From: Paenibacillus protaetiae
GTDB taxonomy: Bacteria; Bacillota; Bacilli; Paenibacillales; Paenibacillaceae
DNA length: 64,000 nt
Direction: 5' to 3'
Assembly (NCBI RefSeq): GCF_004135365.1
Contig: NZ_CP035492.1
Span: 1,612,001-1,676,000 of the forward strand
Shown: piece after piece, positions 18,769 to 27,050 of the stretch
Position numbering within the stretch: the stretch's first letter is position 1
Layout: each line of letters opens with the position of its first letter
Made by a program: the position numbers and the translations under genes
The notes under the pieces: generated by a model
Seen by the model: the letters and a program-made list of their open reading frames with translations, nothing else
What the model was told of the DNA's origin: nothing
The model's database searches: none

Positions 18769-19410
18769 TTATTGTTTTCTTGGCACTACGGATATTCGGC
18801 TTACCGGAACGTTAACGCCTTTGCTGACCGCATCGGTTATCAGATGCCTGATCGCGGTGTTTTCCGCTCCTTTAGCCACTACGATAATGCCGCGTATACG
18901 CGGACTGATCGTTTTGGTGATGACGGGCTTTTGCTCGCCGGCCACTTCGTACAGCACGATTGTGCCGTTTTTTGTGGTGGATGTAATATACCGGCGCCCG
19001 CCGTTTGGATCTGTTTCTTCGGTAACAGACTGGGTATCCTGATCGTTTTGGGCGTACACTTGCTCTCCGGTGGAATCGACGGTAACCAGCACATCCACAT
19101 TGCTTACGCCAACCACCTTCTCCAAAATATCCTTCAGCCGCATCTCGAGCTGCTGCTCGATGGCATCAAACGGATTATCCGAAGCTGAAACGCGGGTTCC
19201 GCCAAACGTTTCCTGATCCTGGTCTGCCGGCGGAACCGGAGACTGGCTGTGGGACGGCTCCACCGGATTCATCTTCAAGAAGGAGTTCAGCAGCATCAGC
19301 GCCGCTCCAACCGCCCCGACGATAAGCAGCATCCGAAGCGTACGGATTCGTTTCGGGCCGGACGGGCCGCCTCCAAAAGCCCTCTCCAGCCATTGCATCC
19401 ACTTCGCCAA
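18769..19410 (-). CDS. spoIIIAG: SpoIIIAG, ring-forming channel protein
   Basis: Component of the SpoIIIA-SpoIIQ feeding-tube complex, forming a large ring in the intermembrane space. The 213 residues have one membrane helix (about 28-44) and a ring-building domain (about 85-210) containing LKDILEKVVGVSNVDVLVTVDSTGE and SPRIRGIIVVAKGAEN. The start is TTG at 19410 with GGAGG 8 bases upstream. A proline-rich segment follows the helix. Confidence 0.95.
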   Translation of the reverse strand: MAKWMQWLERAFGGGPSGPKRIRTLRMLLIVGAVGAALMLLNSFLKMNPVEPSHSQSPVPPADQDQETFGGTRVSASDNPFDAIEQQLEMRLKDILEKVVGVSNVDVLVTVDSTGEQVYAQNDQDTQSVTEETDPNGGRRYITSTTKNGTIVLYEVAGEQKPVITKTISPRIRGIIVVAKGAENTAIRHLITDAVSKGVNVPVSRISVVPRKQ

Positions 19411-19428
19411 CCGGCTTTCCTCCCCTCG

Positions 19429-20166
19429 CTAATAGTTCCCCGCTGCGTCAGCAGGCTGGCGGACGATGACGAGTTCGGGGGCGATTCCCCAAACATTTTG
19501 CAGCAGCTGCCGGACTTGACGATCCAGCACAGCGGATACCGGAGCCCACGCTTCTGCCGCTTGGCCGTCTTCTTTGCCGTCCGGCAAATCCGGCGACGGG
19601 TTAACGGTGACCGCTTCAACCGGCTCCACGTTAACGTCTACCTGAACCGGCTGCACCGGTCCCTCGCTGCCCTGCCTGCTGCCGGCCGGGGAATCTGCAT
19701 CAGATTGTGCCGGTTTCAGTGTAATGACAACGCTGCGGACCTCCGGATTGTTCTCCGTCTGCTCTTTCCAAATGATCTGCACGTCCATCGTTTCAGCTCC
19801 TGTGCTCTCCTTCACCTGCCGGCTTATATCCTGCTCGAGCACCTTTTTGGACAGCTGTTCCACATCGGCGGCCCGCTTGCTGGAAAGCTCGTCTGCTTCC
19901 TTCCGGATCTCGGATAAGGTCGGCATTTTCAAATCTTGCTGCCCGCTCTCCGCGCTCCAGTTTTGGAAACTCGTTTCCAGCTTTTGTTCAAAATCGCCCT
20001 GAAGCAGCTGAAAAATCGGCGTCATCAGCGTAAGCAGTACAAACAATCCGACAACCAGCCTGGCATAACGCTGCATCGCTTTGTTCGGGAGAAGAAGCTC
20101 GACAAAGACTGCAAGCAAAATGACAGCGATAATATTACGGAGCCAGTCTGAAAGGAAATCCATCAT
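19429..20166 (-). CDS. spoIIIAF: SpoIIIAF sporulation protein
   Basis: Membrane component of the SpoIIIA complex. The 245 residues start with two membrane helices (about 10-26 and 34-52), followed by a soluble domain with a ring-building-like part (about 115-170) and a C-terminal extension. The extension includes a variable, Pro/Gly-rich stretch near 165-205, which makes this protein longer than the roughly 206-residue Bacillus version. The identity rests on its operon position and on the start SDWLRNIIAVILLAVFVELLLPN. Confidence 0.93.
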   Translation of the reverse strand: MMDFLSDWLRNIIAVILLAVFVELLLPNKAMQRYARLVVGLFVLLTLMTPIFQLLQGDFEQKLETSFQNWSAESGQQDLKMPTLSEIRKEADELSSKRAADVEQLSKKVLEQDISRQVKESTGAETMDVQIIWKEQTENNPEVRSVVITLKPAQSDADSPAGSRQGSEGPVQPVQVDVNVEPVEAVTVNPSPDLPDGKEDGQAAEAWAPVSAVLDRQVRQLLQNVWGIAPELVIVRQPADAAGNY

Positions 20167-20191
20167 TGCCGTAACCGCCTCTCTCCGCCCG

Positions 20192-21463
20192 CTACCGGAT
20201 CATCATGGCTGCATTGCCTGCTGTCAGCATGATGGTAATGGCCAGAAAAAACATAAACCCTACGGCTGCGAGCGCCACAAAAATATAAATCATCGTTTTG
20301 CCGATCGTCTGGAGGCAGGTAACGATCGGCGAATCGCCGAGCGGCTGCATGACTGCCGCCGACACATTGTAAATCAATGCTAACGTTAATATTTTCAGCG
20401 CCGGAAAAGCGCACAGAAACAGCAGTATAATGACGCCGGCGAGGCCGATCGCATTTTTGGCAAGCAGAGAAGCGGAGATTACAGTGTCTGCGGCATCGGA
20501 TACAACCCGTCCCACTACCGGGACAAAATTGCCGGCAAGGAACTTGGCCGTCCGGAGTGTTATGCCGTCTGTAATCGCGCCTGCCGCCCCGCGTACCGAA
20601 ATGACCCCGAGAAAAATCGTCACCATCGCACCCATCAGCCAAACCGAGATCGTCCGGAGCAAATTGGCAAGCTGCGTCACTTTGAACCGCTCCGTCAAGC
20701 CGCTTGCGATATGGAGCACCGCCGAAAAGAACAGCAGCGGGAACACGATCGTGTAGATGACGGTGCCGACGGTATGGATCATAAAAACAACCAGCGGATG
20801 CATGATCGTAACGGTCGTGACGTTGCCAAGCGACGCGAGCAGCGTAAGCAGCAGCGGCAGCATGGCGAGCATAAATTGGATCATCGTTTCGATCGCCTGC
20901 TGGGCATAGCCGATAGCGACATGGAAGCTGTTTGCGGCCATAATGATAAGCACCATATAAGCGATTGAATACCCGACCTTGCTCACAGTGTTACGCTCGA
21001 ACGCATTCTGCAGCGTCTCCAGCACAACGCTGAACACCGTCAGCATGACGATGGTGACAAGCAGCTTGGCGTTGTACAGCACCTCATGCAGAAAGTAACG
21101 CGCCAGCGAGCTTAACACGGTCTTCATCTTTAAACCTTCGCCGCCAGGCATGATCATATCGACAAAGCTGGGAATTTTCTGGTCGGGAAAAAATCCGCCG
21201 TATTGCTCTCTGAGCTGGTTCCAGTAATTTTCCACCGCGTCCGTATTGAGACCTTCGAGCTGCTGTTCGGTCAACTGCCCGGTCATCCCGCCGTCATCAG
21301 TTTCTCCGCTGCCGGCTGAACTGCTCGCCGCGCCGGCCGGGACCGCGCTTACCGCCGCCGCTGCCGCATGAGTTGATCCTGCCGTTACGAGCGGCGTAAA
21401 GCCGGTCAAAATAAGGACAGCCATCATAACACCAAGTAACCGGAAGCGGATCGCCTGATTCAT
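20192..21463 (-). CDS. spoIIIAE: SpoIIIAE, polytopic channel component
   Basis: Multi-pass membrane protein thought to form the transport core of the SpoIIIA complex. The 423 residues begin with a signal-like helix, then an Ala/Ser/Gly-rich extracellular segment, a conserved YWNQLREQYGGFFPD and about eight membrane helices (from residue 115). The ATG at 21463 has GGAGGAGG upstream and overlaps the spoIIIAD stop by 4 bases. Confidence 0.95.
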   Translation of the reverse strand: MNQAIRFRLLGVMMAVLILTGFTPLVTAGSTHAAAAAVSAVPAGAASSSAGSGETDDGGMTGQLTEQQLEGLNTDAVENYWNQLREQYGGFFPDQKIPSFVDMIMPGGEGLKMKTVLSSLARYFLHEVLYNAKLLVTIVMLTVFSVVLETLQNAFERNTVSKVGYSIAYMVLIIMAANSFHVAIGYAQQAIETMIQFMLAMLPLLLTLLASLGNVTTVTIMHPLVVFMIHTVGTVIYTIVFPLLFFSAVLHIASGLTERFKVTQLANLLRTISVWLMGAMVTIFLGVISVRGAAGAITDGITLRTAKFLAGNFVPVVGRVVSDAADTVISASLLAKNAIGLAGVIILLFLCAFPALKILTLALIYNVSAAVMQPLGDSPIVTCLQTIGKTMIYIFVALAAVGFMFFLAITIMLTAGNAAMMIR

Positions 21464-21864
21464 CCGCTTCCTCCTCCGCTCGGGAGCAGTCCGATCACCG
21501 TCTCCACAATGACGCTTATAATCGGAACGGCCATAACCAGAATTAAAATTTTGCCGGCAAATTCAATTTTGGATGCGACGCTCTCCAGCCCCGCATCCCG
21601 GATAATTTGCGCTCCGAATTCTGCGATATAAGCAATTCCGATAATTTTTAATATCGTCTTTAAGTAAATCGAAGGGATTCCCGCCTTATTCGCCAACTGC
21701 TCCAGCACTTCGATAACCGATTCGATTTTGCCGATGACGAACAAAAAGAGGAACAATCCGGTGAATGCCGCCAGCAGATAAGCGAAGACCGGCTTCTGCT
21801 CCCGAACGACAAGAATAAGGACGGTGGCAATTAAGCCGATACCGACGACCTGAATGATTTCCAC
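21460..21864 (-). CDS. spoIIIAD: SpoIIIAD membrane protein
   Basis: Small SpoIIIA component of 134 residues with about four membrane helices; the N-terminal VVGIGLIATVLILVVREQKPVFAYLLA is typical of the family, and SpoIIIAC shares its fold. The start is GTG at 21864 after an AGGTAGGTG site. It overlaps spoIIIAE by 4 bases and follows spoIIIAC by 32 bases. Confidence 0.95.
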   Translation of the reverse strand: MEIIQVVGIGLIATVLILVVREQKPVFAYLLAAFTGLFLFLFVIGKIESVIEVLEQLANKAGIPSIYLKTILKIIGIAYIAEFGAQIIRDAGLESVASKIEFAGKILILVMAVPIISVIVETVIGLLPSGGGSG

Positions 21865-21896
21865 AGCCGTTCACCTACCTGTGCAGCCTGCTGCGT

Positions 21897-22100
21897 TTAC
21901 TGGAACAAAAAAATGGTCTTGATCTCCTGAAACAAGTCCGCGAGCATTCTGATGACCATAAACAACACAACAACAAATCCGATTAACGTCACCCAATGCG
22001 CCATATCTTCCTTGCCCATCTGCTTCAGCACCGTGTGGATCATGGCAATGATGATGCCGATCCCGGCAATTTGGAATATGGCGCTCACATCCATCTCCAT
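21897..22100 (-). CDS. spoIIIAC: SpoIIIAC membrane protein
   Basis: The smallest SpoIIIA component, 67 residues with two membrane helices. The core IFQIAGIGIIIAMIHTVLKQMGKEDMAHWVTLIGF is close to the Bacillus protein. The ATG at 22100 has GGGGG 8 bases upstream; the in-frame extension to 22169 runs into spoIIIAB and is not protein-like. Confidence 0.95.
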   Translation of the reverse strand: MEMDVSAIFQIAGIGIIIAMIHTVLKQMGKEDMAHWVTLIGFVVVLFMVIRMLADLFQEIKTIFLFQ

Positions 22101-22114
22101 TTGTGCGGCCCCCA

Positions 22115-22639
22115 CTAAATCATCACAATGACGACGAGCGCGGCGGCCAGTACGCCAAGGCTTTTCCACATTTTTTCGTAGCGTGCTTGCTCGTCTCTAG
22201 CTTCATCTTCCTCCGCCTTCAGCTGCACCAGCGCCAGCTTCAAATGCTTCAGCTGGTCATCCTTATCGCTGATGCCAAGAGCCGATCCGAGCCGCAGCAC
22301 GATGCCTTGCTCCACCGAACGCATCGCCGTATACGCCCATACCCGGTTTACCGCAGCTGTCCAGCTTTCCTGAAAGGTTGGCCCGTCTTCCCGCCTGAGC
22401 TCCTCTGCTGCAGCTTTGAAGATGTCGGATACAGGCGGCGAAGCCGCCTCTCCTGTTCGCAGCAGCGCGATCGGGAGCGGTGTCCGGCCATACCCGATCT
22501 CCGTCTCCAGCCGCTTCAGGGCATAAGCCATCTGGCGCAGCTCCCGCGGGCGGGCCGCATATTTGCCGGCCATCAGAAATCCGATCAGCGTGCCGGCCGC
22601 CAGCACCAGCATTGCGCCAAGCAGCTTGATCACAGCCAT
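22115..22639 (-). CDS. spoIIIAB: SpoIIIAB, type II secretion F-like protein
   Basis: Membrane protein related to the GspF/PilC family and predicted to work with the SpoIIIAA ATPase. The 174 residues have an N-terminal and a C-terminal membrane helix around a helical cytoplasmic domain (about 30-150) containing LRQMAYALKRLETEIGYGRTPLPIAL. Its start overlaps the end of spoIIIAA by 10 bases. Confidence 0.95.
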   Translation of the reverse strand: MAVIKLLGAMLVLAAGTLIGFLMAGKYAARPRELRQMAYALKRLETEIGYGRTPLPIALLRTGEAASPPVSDIFKAAAEELRREDGPTFQESWTAAVNRVWAYTAMRSVEQGIVLRLGSALGISDKDDQLKHLKLALVQLKAEEDEARDEQARYEKMWKSLGVLAAALVVIVMI

Positions 22640-23682
22640 TCCTCCCGCTGCAGGCCGCTGGCAGCCGGAGCCCGGTCTATCACTGTGCGATGCAGCGCTG
22701 CGGTTGGTTCGCGGGCCGCTTTGATCCCGTTTCCGGCTTCAACCGGAATGACCCGGTGAAGAAACCCTTCCTGGTTTCTCCGGAGTTCAACGATAAGGGA
22801 AAACACGCCGCCTGCAAGCAATTCGTTCAGTACCGGCCGGCCTCTGGCATCCTGCAAATCGTAAGCGTGCGCTGTAGCCACAACACTTACGCCTGCATGG
22901 CTTGCTTCCCGTATCGCTTCGGCGTCCTCAGCCCGTCCGATTTCATCCACCACGATCACATCCGGCGACATGGAGCGGAGAAGCATCATCATGCCTTCGG
23001 CCTTGGGGCAGGCGTCCATCACATCGGTGCGCGGCCCGACATCAAACGTTGGAATTCCCCGCACGCAGGCGGCAATTTCCGACCGTTCATCCACGATGCC
23101 TACTTTTCGCCCGGACCAGCTCCGGCCGTCACCGCTGCCCCATAAACCTGTACTGACCGATCTTGCAATATCCCGAATTAATGTTGTTTTCCCCATTTGC
23201 GGAGGCGCCAGCACGAGCACCGGCTGGATTGATTTGCGCGGCAGGTCCAGCAGCTTCGGAAGCAGCGGCGCAGCCGCACCCACTACCTCTCTAGCGATCC
23301 GGATATTAAAAGCGCCAATATCGCGCAAACCGCGCACATAACCGCCGTCCAGCACCGTCCTGCCTGCCAGTCCAATCCGATGGCCGCCTGACACAGTTAT
23401 AAATCCCCGCCTCAATTCTTCTTCCATGGCATACAGCGAGTAATTCGTAATCCGGTCGAGCAGCCTTCTGCACAAATCCGGCGTTGGCTTGTACGCTCCA
23501 TCCGCCGTTCCTCGCAAAATACCGTCAGTTCCTACGAATCTGGACTGACCTCTTACCCCTACTTCCAATGGCCTGCCTTCGCGGATTCGAATTTCCTCCA
23601 GTTGCTCCTGCGATGCTTCTGGCAGCTTCTCCAGCAGCGACTTTAACTCAAGCGGAAGCAAATGCGCTACACGATGCAACAT
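22630..23682 (-). CDS. spoIIIAA: SpoIIIAA secretion ATPase
   Basis: Cytoplasmic ATPase of the SpoIIIA complex, related to type II/IV secretion ATPases. The 350 residues contain Walker A LAPPQMGKTTLI (near residue 175), VGIVDERSEIAA, and Walker B VIVVDEIGRAEDAEAIREASHAGVSVVATAH. The C-terminal 25-30 residues are rich in Arg and Ala and differ from the family. It is the first gene of the operon, behind a sigma-E promoter. Confidence 0.96.
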   Translation of the reverse strand: MLHRVAHLLPLELKSLLEKLPEASQEQLEEIRIREGRPLEVGVRGQSRFVGTDGILRGTADGAYKPTPDLCRRLLDRITNYSLYAMEEELRRGFITVSGGHRIGLAGRTVLDGGYVRGLRDIGAFNIRIAREVVGAAAPLLPKLLDLPRKSIQPVLVLAPPQMGKTTLIRDIARSVSTGLWGSGDGRSWSGRKVGIVDERSEIAACVRGIPTFDVGPRTDVMDACPKAEGMMMLLRSMSPDVIVVDEIGRAEDAEAIREASHAGVSVVATAHAYDLQDARGRPVLNELLAGGVFSLIVELRRNQEGFLHRVIPVEAGNGIKAAREPTAALHRTVIDRAPAASGLQREEWL

Positions 23683-23726
23683 AACTCACCATCACTCCCG
23701 GATGTTTGTCCTTCCTTCGTAGTTCA

Positions 23727-23753
23727 TATGTATGCAGAGCCCGCAAAAATATG
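23727..23753 (-). promoter_or_regulatory. Sigma-E promoter of the spoIIIA operon
   Basis: On the minus strand the -10 element CATACATA (23727-23734) and the -35 core CATATT (23748-23753) are 13 bases apart, in line with the mother-cell sigma-E consensus. It lies about 45 bases before spoIIIAA, whose Bacillus operon is sigma-E dependent. Confidence 0.75.
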
Positions 23754-23787
23754 TCCGCTGTCCGCGTCGTAATAGATTAGAAGTCTA

Positions 23788-24054
23788 TCATTTCTTTAAA
23801 ATACCGATGAGCAGACATGTGACGCCTACCGTTATCCATACCATCTTGGCAGCGGAAAGCTTATCCGAAATGCCGATAAGACCAATAGTTGTAGTTGTAA
23901 TTAAAACAAGCGGGCCGACCAGCGCCAATGATGAATTGACAACAAGCGCTTTATCAATCTGGTTCCACCGCAGCATCAGCATCGCAGCGCATATTTCCAA
24001 CGTTCCGGAAAGAAGCCGCAGCGAAGCCATCGTCATTACGATTTTGTTGATCAT
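23788..24054 (-). CDS. yqhV: YqhV family membrane protein (DUF2619)
   Basis: An 88-residue protein with three membrane helices. The pattern MASLRLLSGTLEICAAMLMLRWNQIDKALVVNSSLALVGP matches the YqhV family, whose Bacillus gene lies just upstream of spoIIIAA. It has no known function. It is divergent from comB; a 205-base intergenic region with a long inverted repeat lies between them. Confidence 0.85.
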   Translation of the reverse strand: MINKIVMTMASLRLLSGTLEICAAMLMLRWNQIDKALVVNSSLALVGPLVLITTTTIGLIGISDKLSAAKMVWITVGVTCLLIGILKK

Positions 24055-24133
24055 GCTCTCTTTGACCTCCAGTTCATTTGTAGTGGACTTGTTGCTGCAA
24101 CACGCATCGGTAGTACGAAACCTATCACTATTA

Positions 24134-24208
24134 GTACTATATGCGAGCTTGTCTCTTCTTCATGACGCCAAGCAGGGACACCAGCCCAGAATAAAACGCA
24201 TATAGTAC
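24134..24208 (+). promoter_or_regulatory. 12-bp inverted repeat and sigma-K-like promoter before comB
   Basis: GTACTATATGCG (24134-24145) and CGCATATAGTAC (24197-24208) are perfect inverted copies 51 bases apart. The right copy contains CATATAGTA (24199-24207), which fits the sigma-K -10 pattern CATAnnnTA, and AC lies at 24180-24181, 17 bases before it. The repeat is certain; the promoter reading is inference. Confidence 0.5.
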
Positions 24209-24259
24209 ATCATGGCAGCAATAAGCAAGAACAAATGCAGGAAGGCGGAAAAAAGAATT

Positions 24260-24982
24260 ATGCAGGTGCAAGTCATTTCCAGTGCCAATGAGATTAGCGC
24301 TTCGCAAATGGTGAATAAAACCGTTATCGTCATCGATGTGCTCCGTACCATAAGCACGATCATAACGGCTTTGGCAGCCGGAGCGGCTTCTGTAACGCCC
24401 GTGGAGACGGTGATGGAAGCCCGCTCGCTGCAACGAGCAGGGGATCTGCTGTGCGGAGAACGTTTTTGCCGGAAAATTACGGGATTTGATTTGGGCAATT
24501 CGCCGTTTGAATATGAAGCGTTAACGGTCGACAGCCGGCGTATTTTGCTCACGACCACCAACGGAACCCGTGCGCTGCTTAAAGCGATGCGGGCCGATTA
24601 TGTGCTCGCCGGCGCTTTGCTGAACGCCGGTTCATGCGCCCGGCTGGCACACGACTTGAGACGCGATGTCATCTTGCTGTGCGCAGGCGCGCATGACCAG
24701 TTTGCCGCGGAGGACGGCCTATGCGCCGGGCTGATGATCGACCGGCTGCAATCGTTACGCCAAGCTCCAGTCGAGCTGGATGATTTCGGGCTGGCGATGC
24801 TCGGCTTCTATCGAAACAACGAACATTCCATCGAGTCAGCAGTTGCAAGCAGCCTGACCGGTAAAAAGCTGATTAAATTAGGATATAAAAAAGACGTGGA
24901 GCTGTGCACCAAAATCGACCATTTCAATATGGTCCCAAGGCTGAACGGCGATTCGCTGCTGCTGGCGGGGGGAACTTCGTAA
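24260..24982 (+). CDS. comB: 2-phosphosulfolactate phosphatase (ComB family)
   Basis: Mg-dependent phosphatase that makes 3-sulfolactate from 2-phosphosulfolactate. The ATG at 24260 gives 240 residues; an in-frame ATG at 24212 has no ribosome site. Seen: TVIVIDVLRTISTIITALAAGA, GERFCRKITGFDLGNSPFEY, LLTTTNGTRALLKA, ILLCAGAHDQFAAEDGLCAG and a C-terminal DVELCTKIDHFNMVP, all typical of the family. No comA or comC homologue lies beside it. Sulfolactate is a known constituent of Bacillus subtilis spores, and the upstream sigma-K-like promoter would fit late sporulation, but this is inference. Confidence 0.9.
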   Translation: MQVQVISSANEISASQMVNKTVIVIDVLRTISTIITALAAGAASVTPVETVMEARSLQRAGDLLCGERFCRKITGFDLGNSPFEYEALTVDSRRILLTTTNGTRALLKAMRADYVLAGALLNAGSCARLAHDLRRDVILLCAGAHDQFAAEDGLCAGLMIDRLQSLRQAPVELDDFGLAMLGFYRNNEHSIESAVASSLTGKKLIKLGYKKDVELCTKIDHFNMVPRLNGDSLLLAGGTS

Positions 24983-25006
24983 CATGTATGAGGGGTTAAC
25001 GCAAAA

Positions 25007-25056
25007 AAGCCGTCCTCGTGTGAGGACGGCCAGACTGCCGGACATGGCCCGGCAGT
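25007..25056. terminator. Paired terminators between comB and the aspartate kinase gene
   Basis: Two adjacent hairpins. GCCGTCCTC/GAGGACGGC (25008-25030) has a T-run on the minus strand and ends the kinase gene. ACTGCCGG/CCGGCAGT (25033-25055) is followed by TCTTTTATT on the plus strand and ends comB. Confidence 0.85.
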
Positions 25057-25082
25057 TCTTTTATTAAGAAACCTGACTCCGA

Positions 25083-26336
25083 TTAACGGCGGTCTTTCGG
25101 TCCGCCCACAAAAGCCTGCTCTGCCGTATCAAGGCCGTAAGCGGTATGAAGCGCACGAACTACATCGTGAAGCGGCTCCGCCTGGATAACGCAGGATACT
25201 TTAATTTCCGATGTGCTTACCATCTTAATGCTGACGCCAAGGGAAGAAATCGTCGAGAACATTTTTGCAGCAACGCCAGGATTGCTGACCATGCCAGCGC
25301 CTACGATCGAAATTTTGACAAGATTGTCTTCCGAGCTCACCTCGCGGTAAGGAACTTGGCCGCGGATGCCTTCGATCACTTCGAGCGCTTTCTCGCGGTC
25401 GTCCAGCGAAAGGGTGAACGAAAAATCGGCTTTGCCGTCTTGCACGCCGCTTTGGACGATAATATCCACGTCAATTCCGTTATTCGCCAGCGCGCCAAAT
25501 ACGCCCGCCAGCACGCCCGGCACATCCTCAACGCCTATAATGCTGATTCTTGCCACGTTTTTGTCAAATGCAATGCCGCGAACGGCAATCCCTTGCTCCA
25601 TGATCGCTTCCTCCTTTACACTTGTGCCTTCATTATGCGTAAAGCTCGAACGTACTACAAGCTTCACGTCGTAATGCTTTGCATACTCGACAGCGCGAGG
25701 ATGCAGGACTGCCGCTCCCAAGTGGGCAAGCTCCAGCATTTCATCATACGAGATTTCATCGAGCTTTCTGGCGCATTTCACGACACGCGGGTCGGTAGAA
25801 TAAACGCCGTCTACATCGGTATAAATTTCGCATACGTCCGCGTCGATAGCTGCGGCCAGCGCTACGGCAGTCGTGTCCGATCCGCCGCGGCCAAGTGTCG
25901 TAATTTCGCCTTCGTCCGTCATACCCTGGAAGCCGGCAACGATCACGATGCTGCCTTCGTCAAGGGCGCTATGAATACGCTCCGGACGAATATCGTTTAT
26001 TTTGGCTTTACCGTGCACCGCTTCCGTCAGAATCCCTGCTTGCCATCCGGTGAACGATACCGCTTTGTGCCCAAGTCCATGAATGGCCATTGACAATAGC
26101 GCAACCGATATTTGTTCTCCGGTCGTAAGCAGCATATCCATCTCGCGGGCCGGAGGATTAGGATTCAACTTTTTGGATTGGTCAATCAAATCGTCCGTTG
26201 TGTCTCCCATTGCGGATACAACGACAACAACCCGATCGCCAGCTTGTTTCTTTTCAATAATACGTTCTGCGACACGCTTCATCCGCTCGGGTGTGCCGAC
26301 GGAACTGCCGCCAAACTTCATCACAGTCAACGACAA
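25083..26336 (-). CDS. lysC: Aspartate kinase
   Basis: Phosphorylates aspartate, the first step to lysine, threonine, methionine and diaminopimelate. Seen: N-terminal kinase signature VMKFGGSSVGTPERM, FTGWQAGILTE, GRGGSDTTAVALAAAI, YTDVDGVYSTDPRV, and two C-terminal ACT domains (about 265-417) with VPGVLAGVFGALANNGIDVDIIVQ. A TTG at 26336, 10 bases after GGGGAG, gives 417 residues; the in-frame ATG at 26369 lies upstream of that site. The protein matches the lysine-type LysC with an internal small-subunit region. Its place between comB and efp differs from Bacillus. No lysine riboswitch was seen. Confidence 0.93.
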   Translation of the reverse strand: MSLTVMKFGGSSVGTPERMKRVAERIIEKKQAGDRVVVVVSAMGDTTDDLIDQSKKLNPNPPAREMDMLLTTGEQISVALLSMAIHGLGHKAVSFTGWQAGILTEAVHGKAKINDIRPERIHSALDEGSIVIVAGFQGMTDEGEITTLGRGGSDTTAVALAAAIDADVCEIYTDVDGVYSTDPRVVKCARKLDEISYDEMLELAHLGAAVLHPRAVEYAKHYDVKLVVRSSFTHNEGTSVKEEAIMEQGIAVRGIAFDKNVARISIIGVEDVPGVLAGVFGALANNGIDVDIIVQSGVQDGKADFSFTLSLDDREKALEVIEGIRGQVPYREVSSEDNLVKISIVGAGMVSNPGVAAKMFSTISSLGVSIKMVSTSEIKVSCVIQAEPLHDVVRALHTAYGLDTAEQAFVGGPKDRR

Positions 26337-26423
26337 AGCTGATTCACTCCCCAACCTTGACATATACATACAAGACGATATTATAGCACAATTAACCCGG
26401 CTATGGATATAAATGCACGCAAA

Positions 26424-26453
26424 AAAACCGCCGGGCGGGAAGCCCGGCGGTTG
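26424..26453 (-). terminator. Terminator of efp
   Basis: On the minus strand AACCGCCGGGC pairs with GCCCGGCGGTT around a 4-base loop and is followed by TTTTTTTG. Confidence 0.88.
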
Positions 26454-26468
26454 AAGCCTGATTGTGTA

Positions 26469-27026
26469 TTAAGCGCGGGAAATATATTTGCCTTCGCGCG
26501 TATCGATCAGAAGCAAATCGCCTTCGTTAATGAACAGCGGCACTTGAACGTTCAGGCCGGTTTCCACCTTCGCGCTTTTCGTAGCGCCCGTTGCCGTGTT
26601 GCCTTTAATGCCCGGCTCGGTTTCCACGACTTTCAGTTCAACGCTGTTAGGCATTTGAATGCCGATGATTTCGCCTTGGTAGCTGGAGATATTCACGTTC
26701 ATGTTTTCTTTCAGGAAGTTAAGCTCCCATTCCAGCTGGTCTTTGTCCAGGTTGAATTGATCGTAAGTTTCGTTGTCCATAAAGGTATATTCCGTACCGG
26801 AGTTGTACAAGTATTGTACTTCGCGGTTTTCAATGATTGCACGGCCGATGTTTTCGCCTGCACGGAATGTTTTTTCCACAACGTTGCCGTTGCGCAGGTT
26901 TTTCAGCTTGGAGCGTACGAAAGCCGCGCCTTTGCCCGGTTTAACGTGCTGGAATTCGATTACCGAAAAGATGTCGCCGTCCACTTCAACGGTCAGGCCT
27001 GTTTTAAAATCGTTTACTGAAATCAT
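26469..27026 (-). CDS. efp: Elongation factor P
   Basis: Translation factor that relieves ribosome stalling at proline stretches. The 185 residues contain the KOW-like N-terminal domain with the tip PGKGAAFVR, where K32 is the residue modified in Bacillus, and two OB domains ending in [17 protein letters not shown]. It is 24 bases downstream of pepP and closes the aroQ-pepP-efp run. Confidence 0.97.
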   Translation of the reverse strand: MISVNDFKTGLTVEVDGDIFSVIEFQHVKPGKGAAFVRSKLKNLRNGNVVEKTFRAGENIGRAIIENREVQYLYNSGTEYTFMDNETYDQFNLDKDQLEWELNFLKENMNVNISSYQGEIIGIQMPNSVELKVVETEPGIKGNTATGATKSAKVETGLNVQVPLFINEGDLLLIDTREGKYISRA

Positions 27027-27050
27027 GGGATTCCTCCTGAATGGTTGTCT

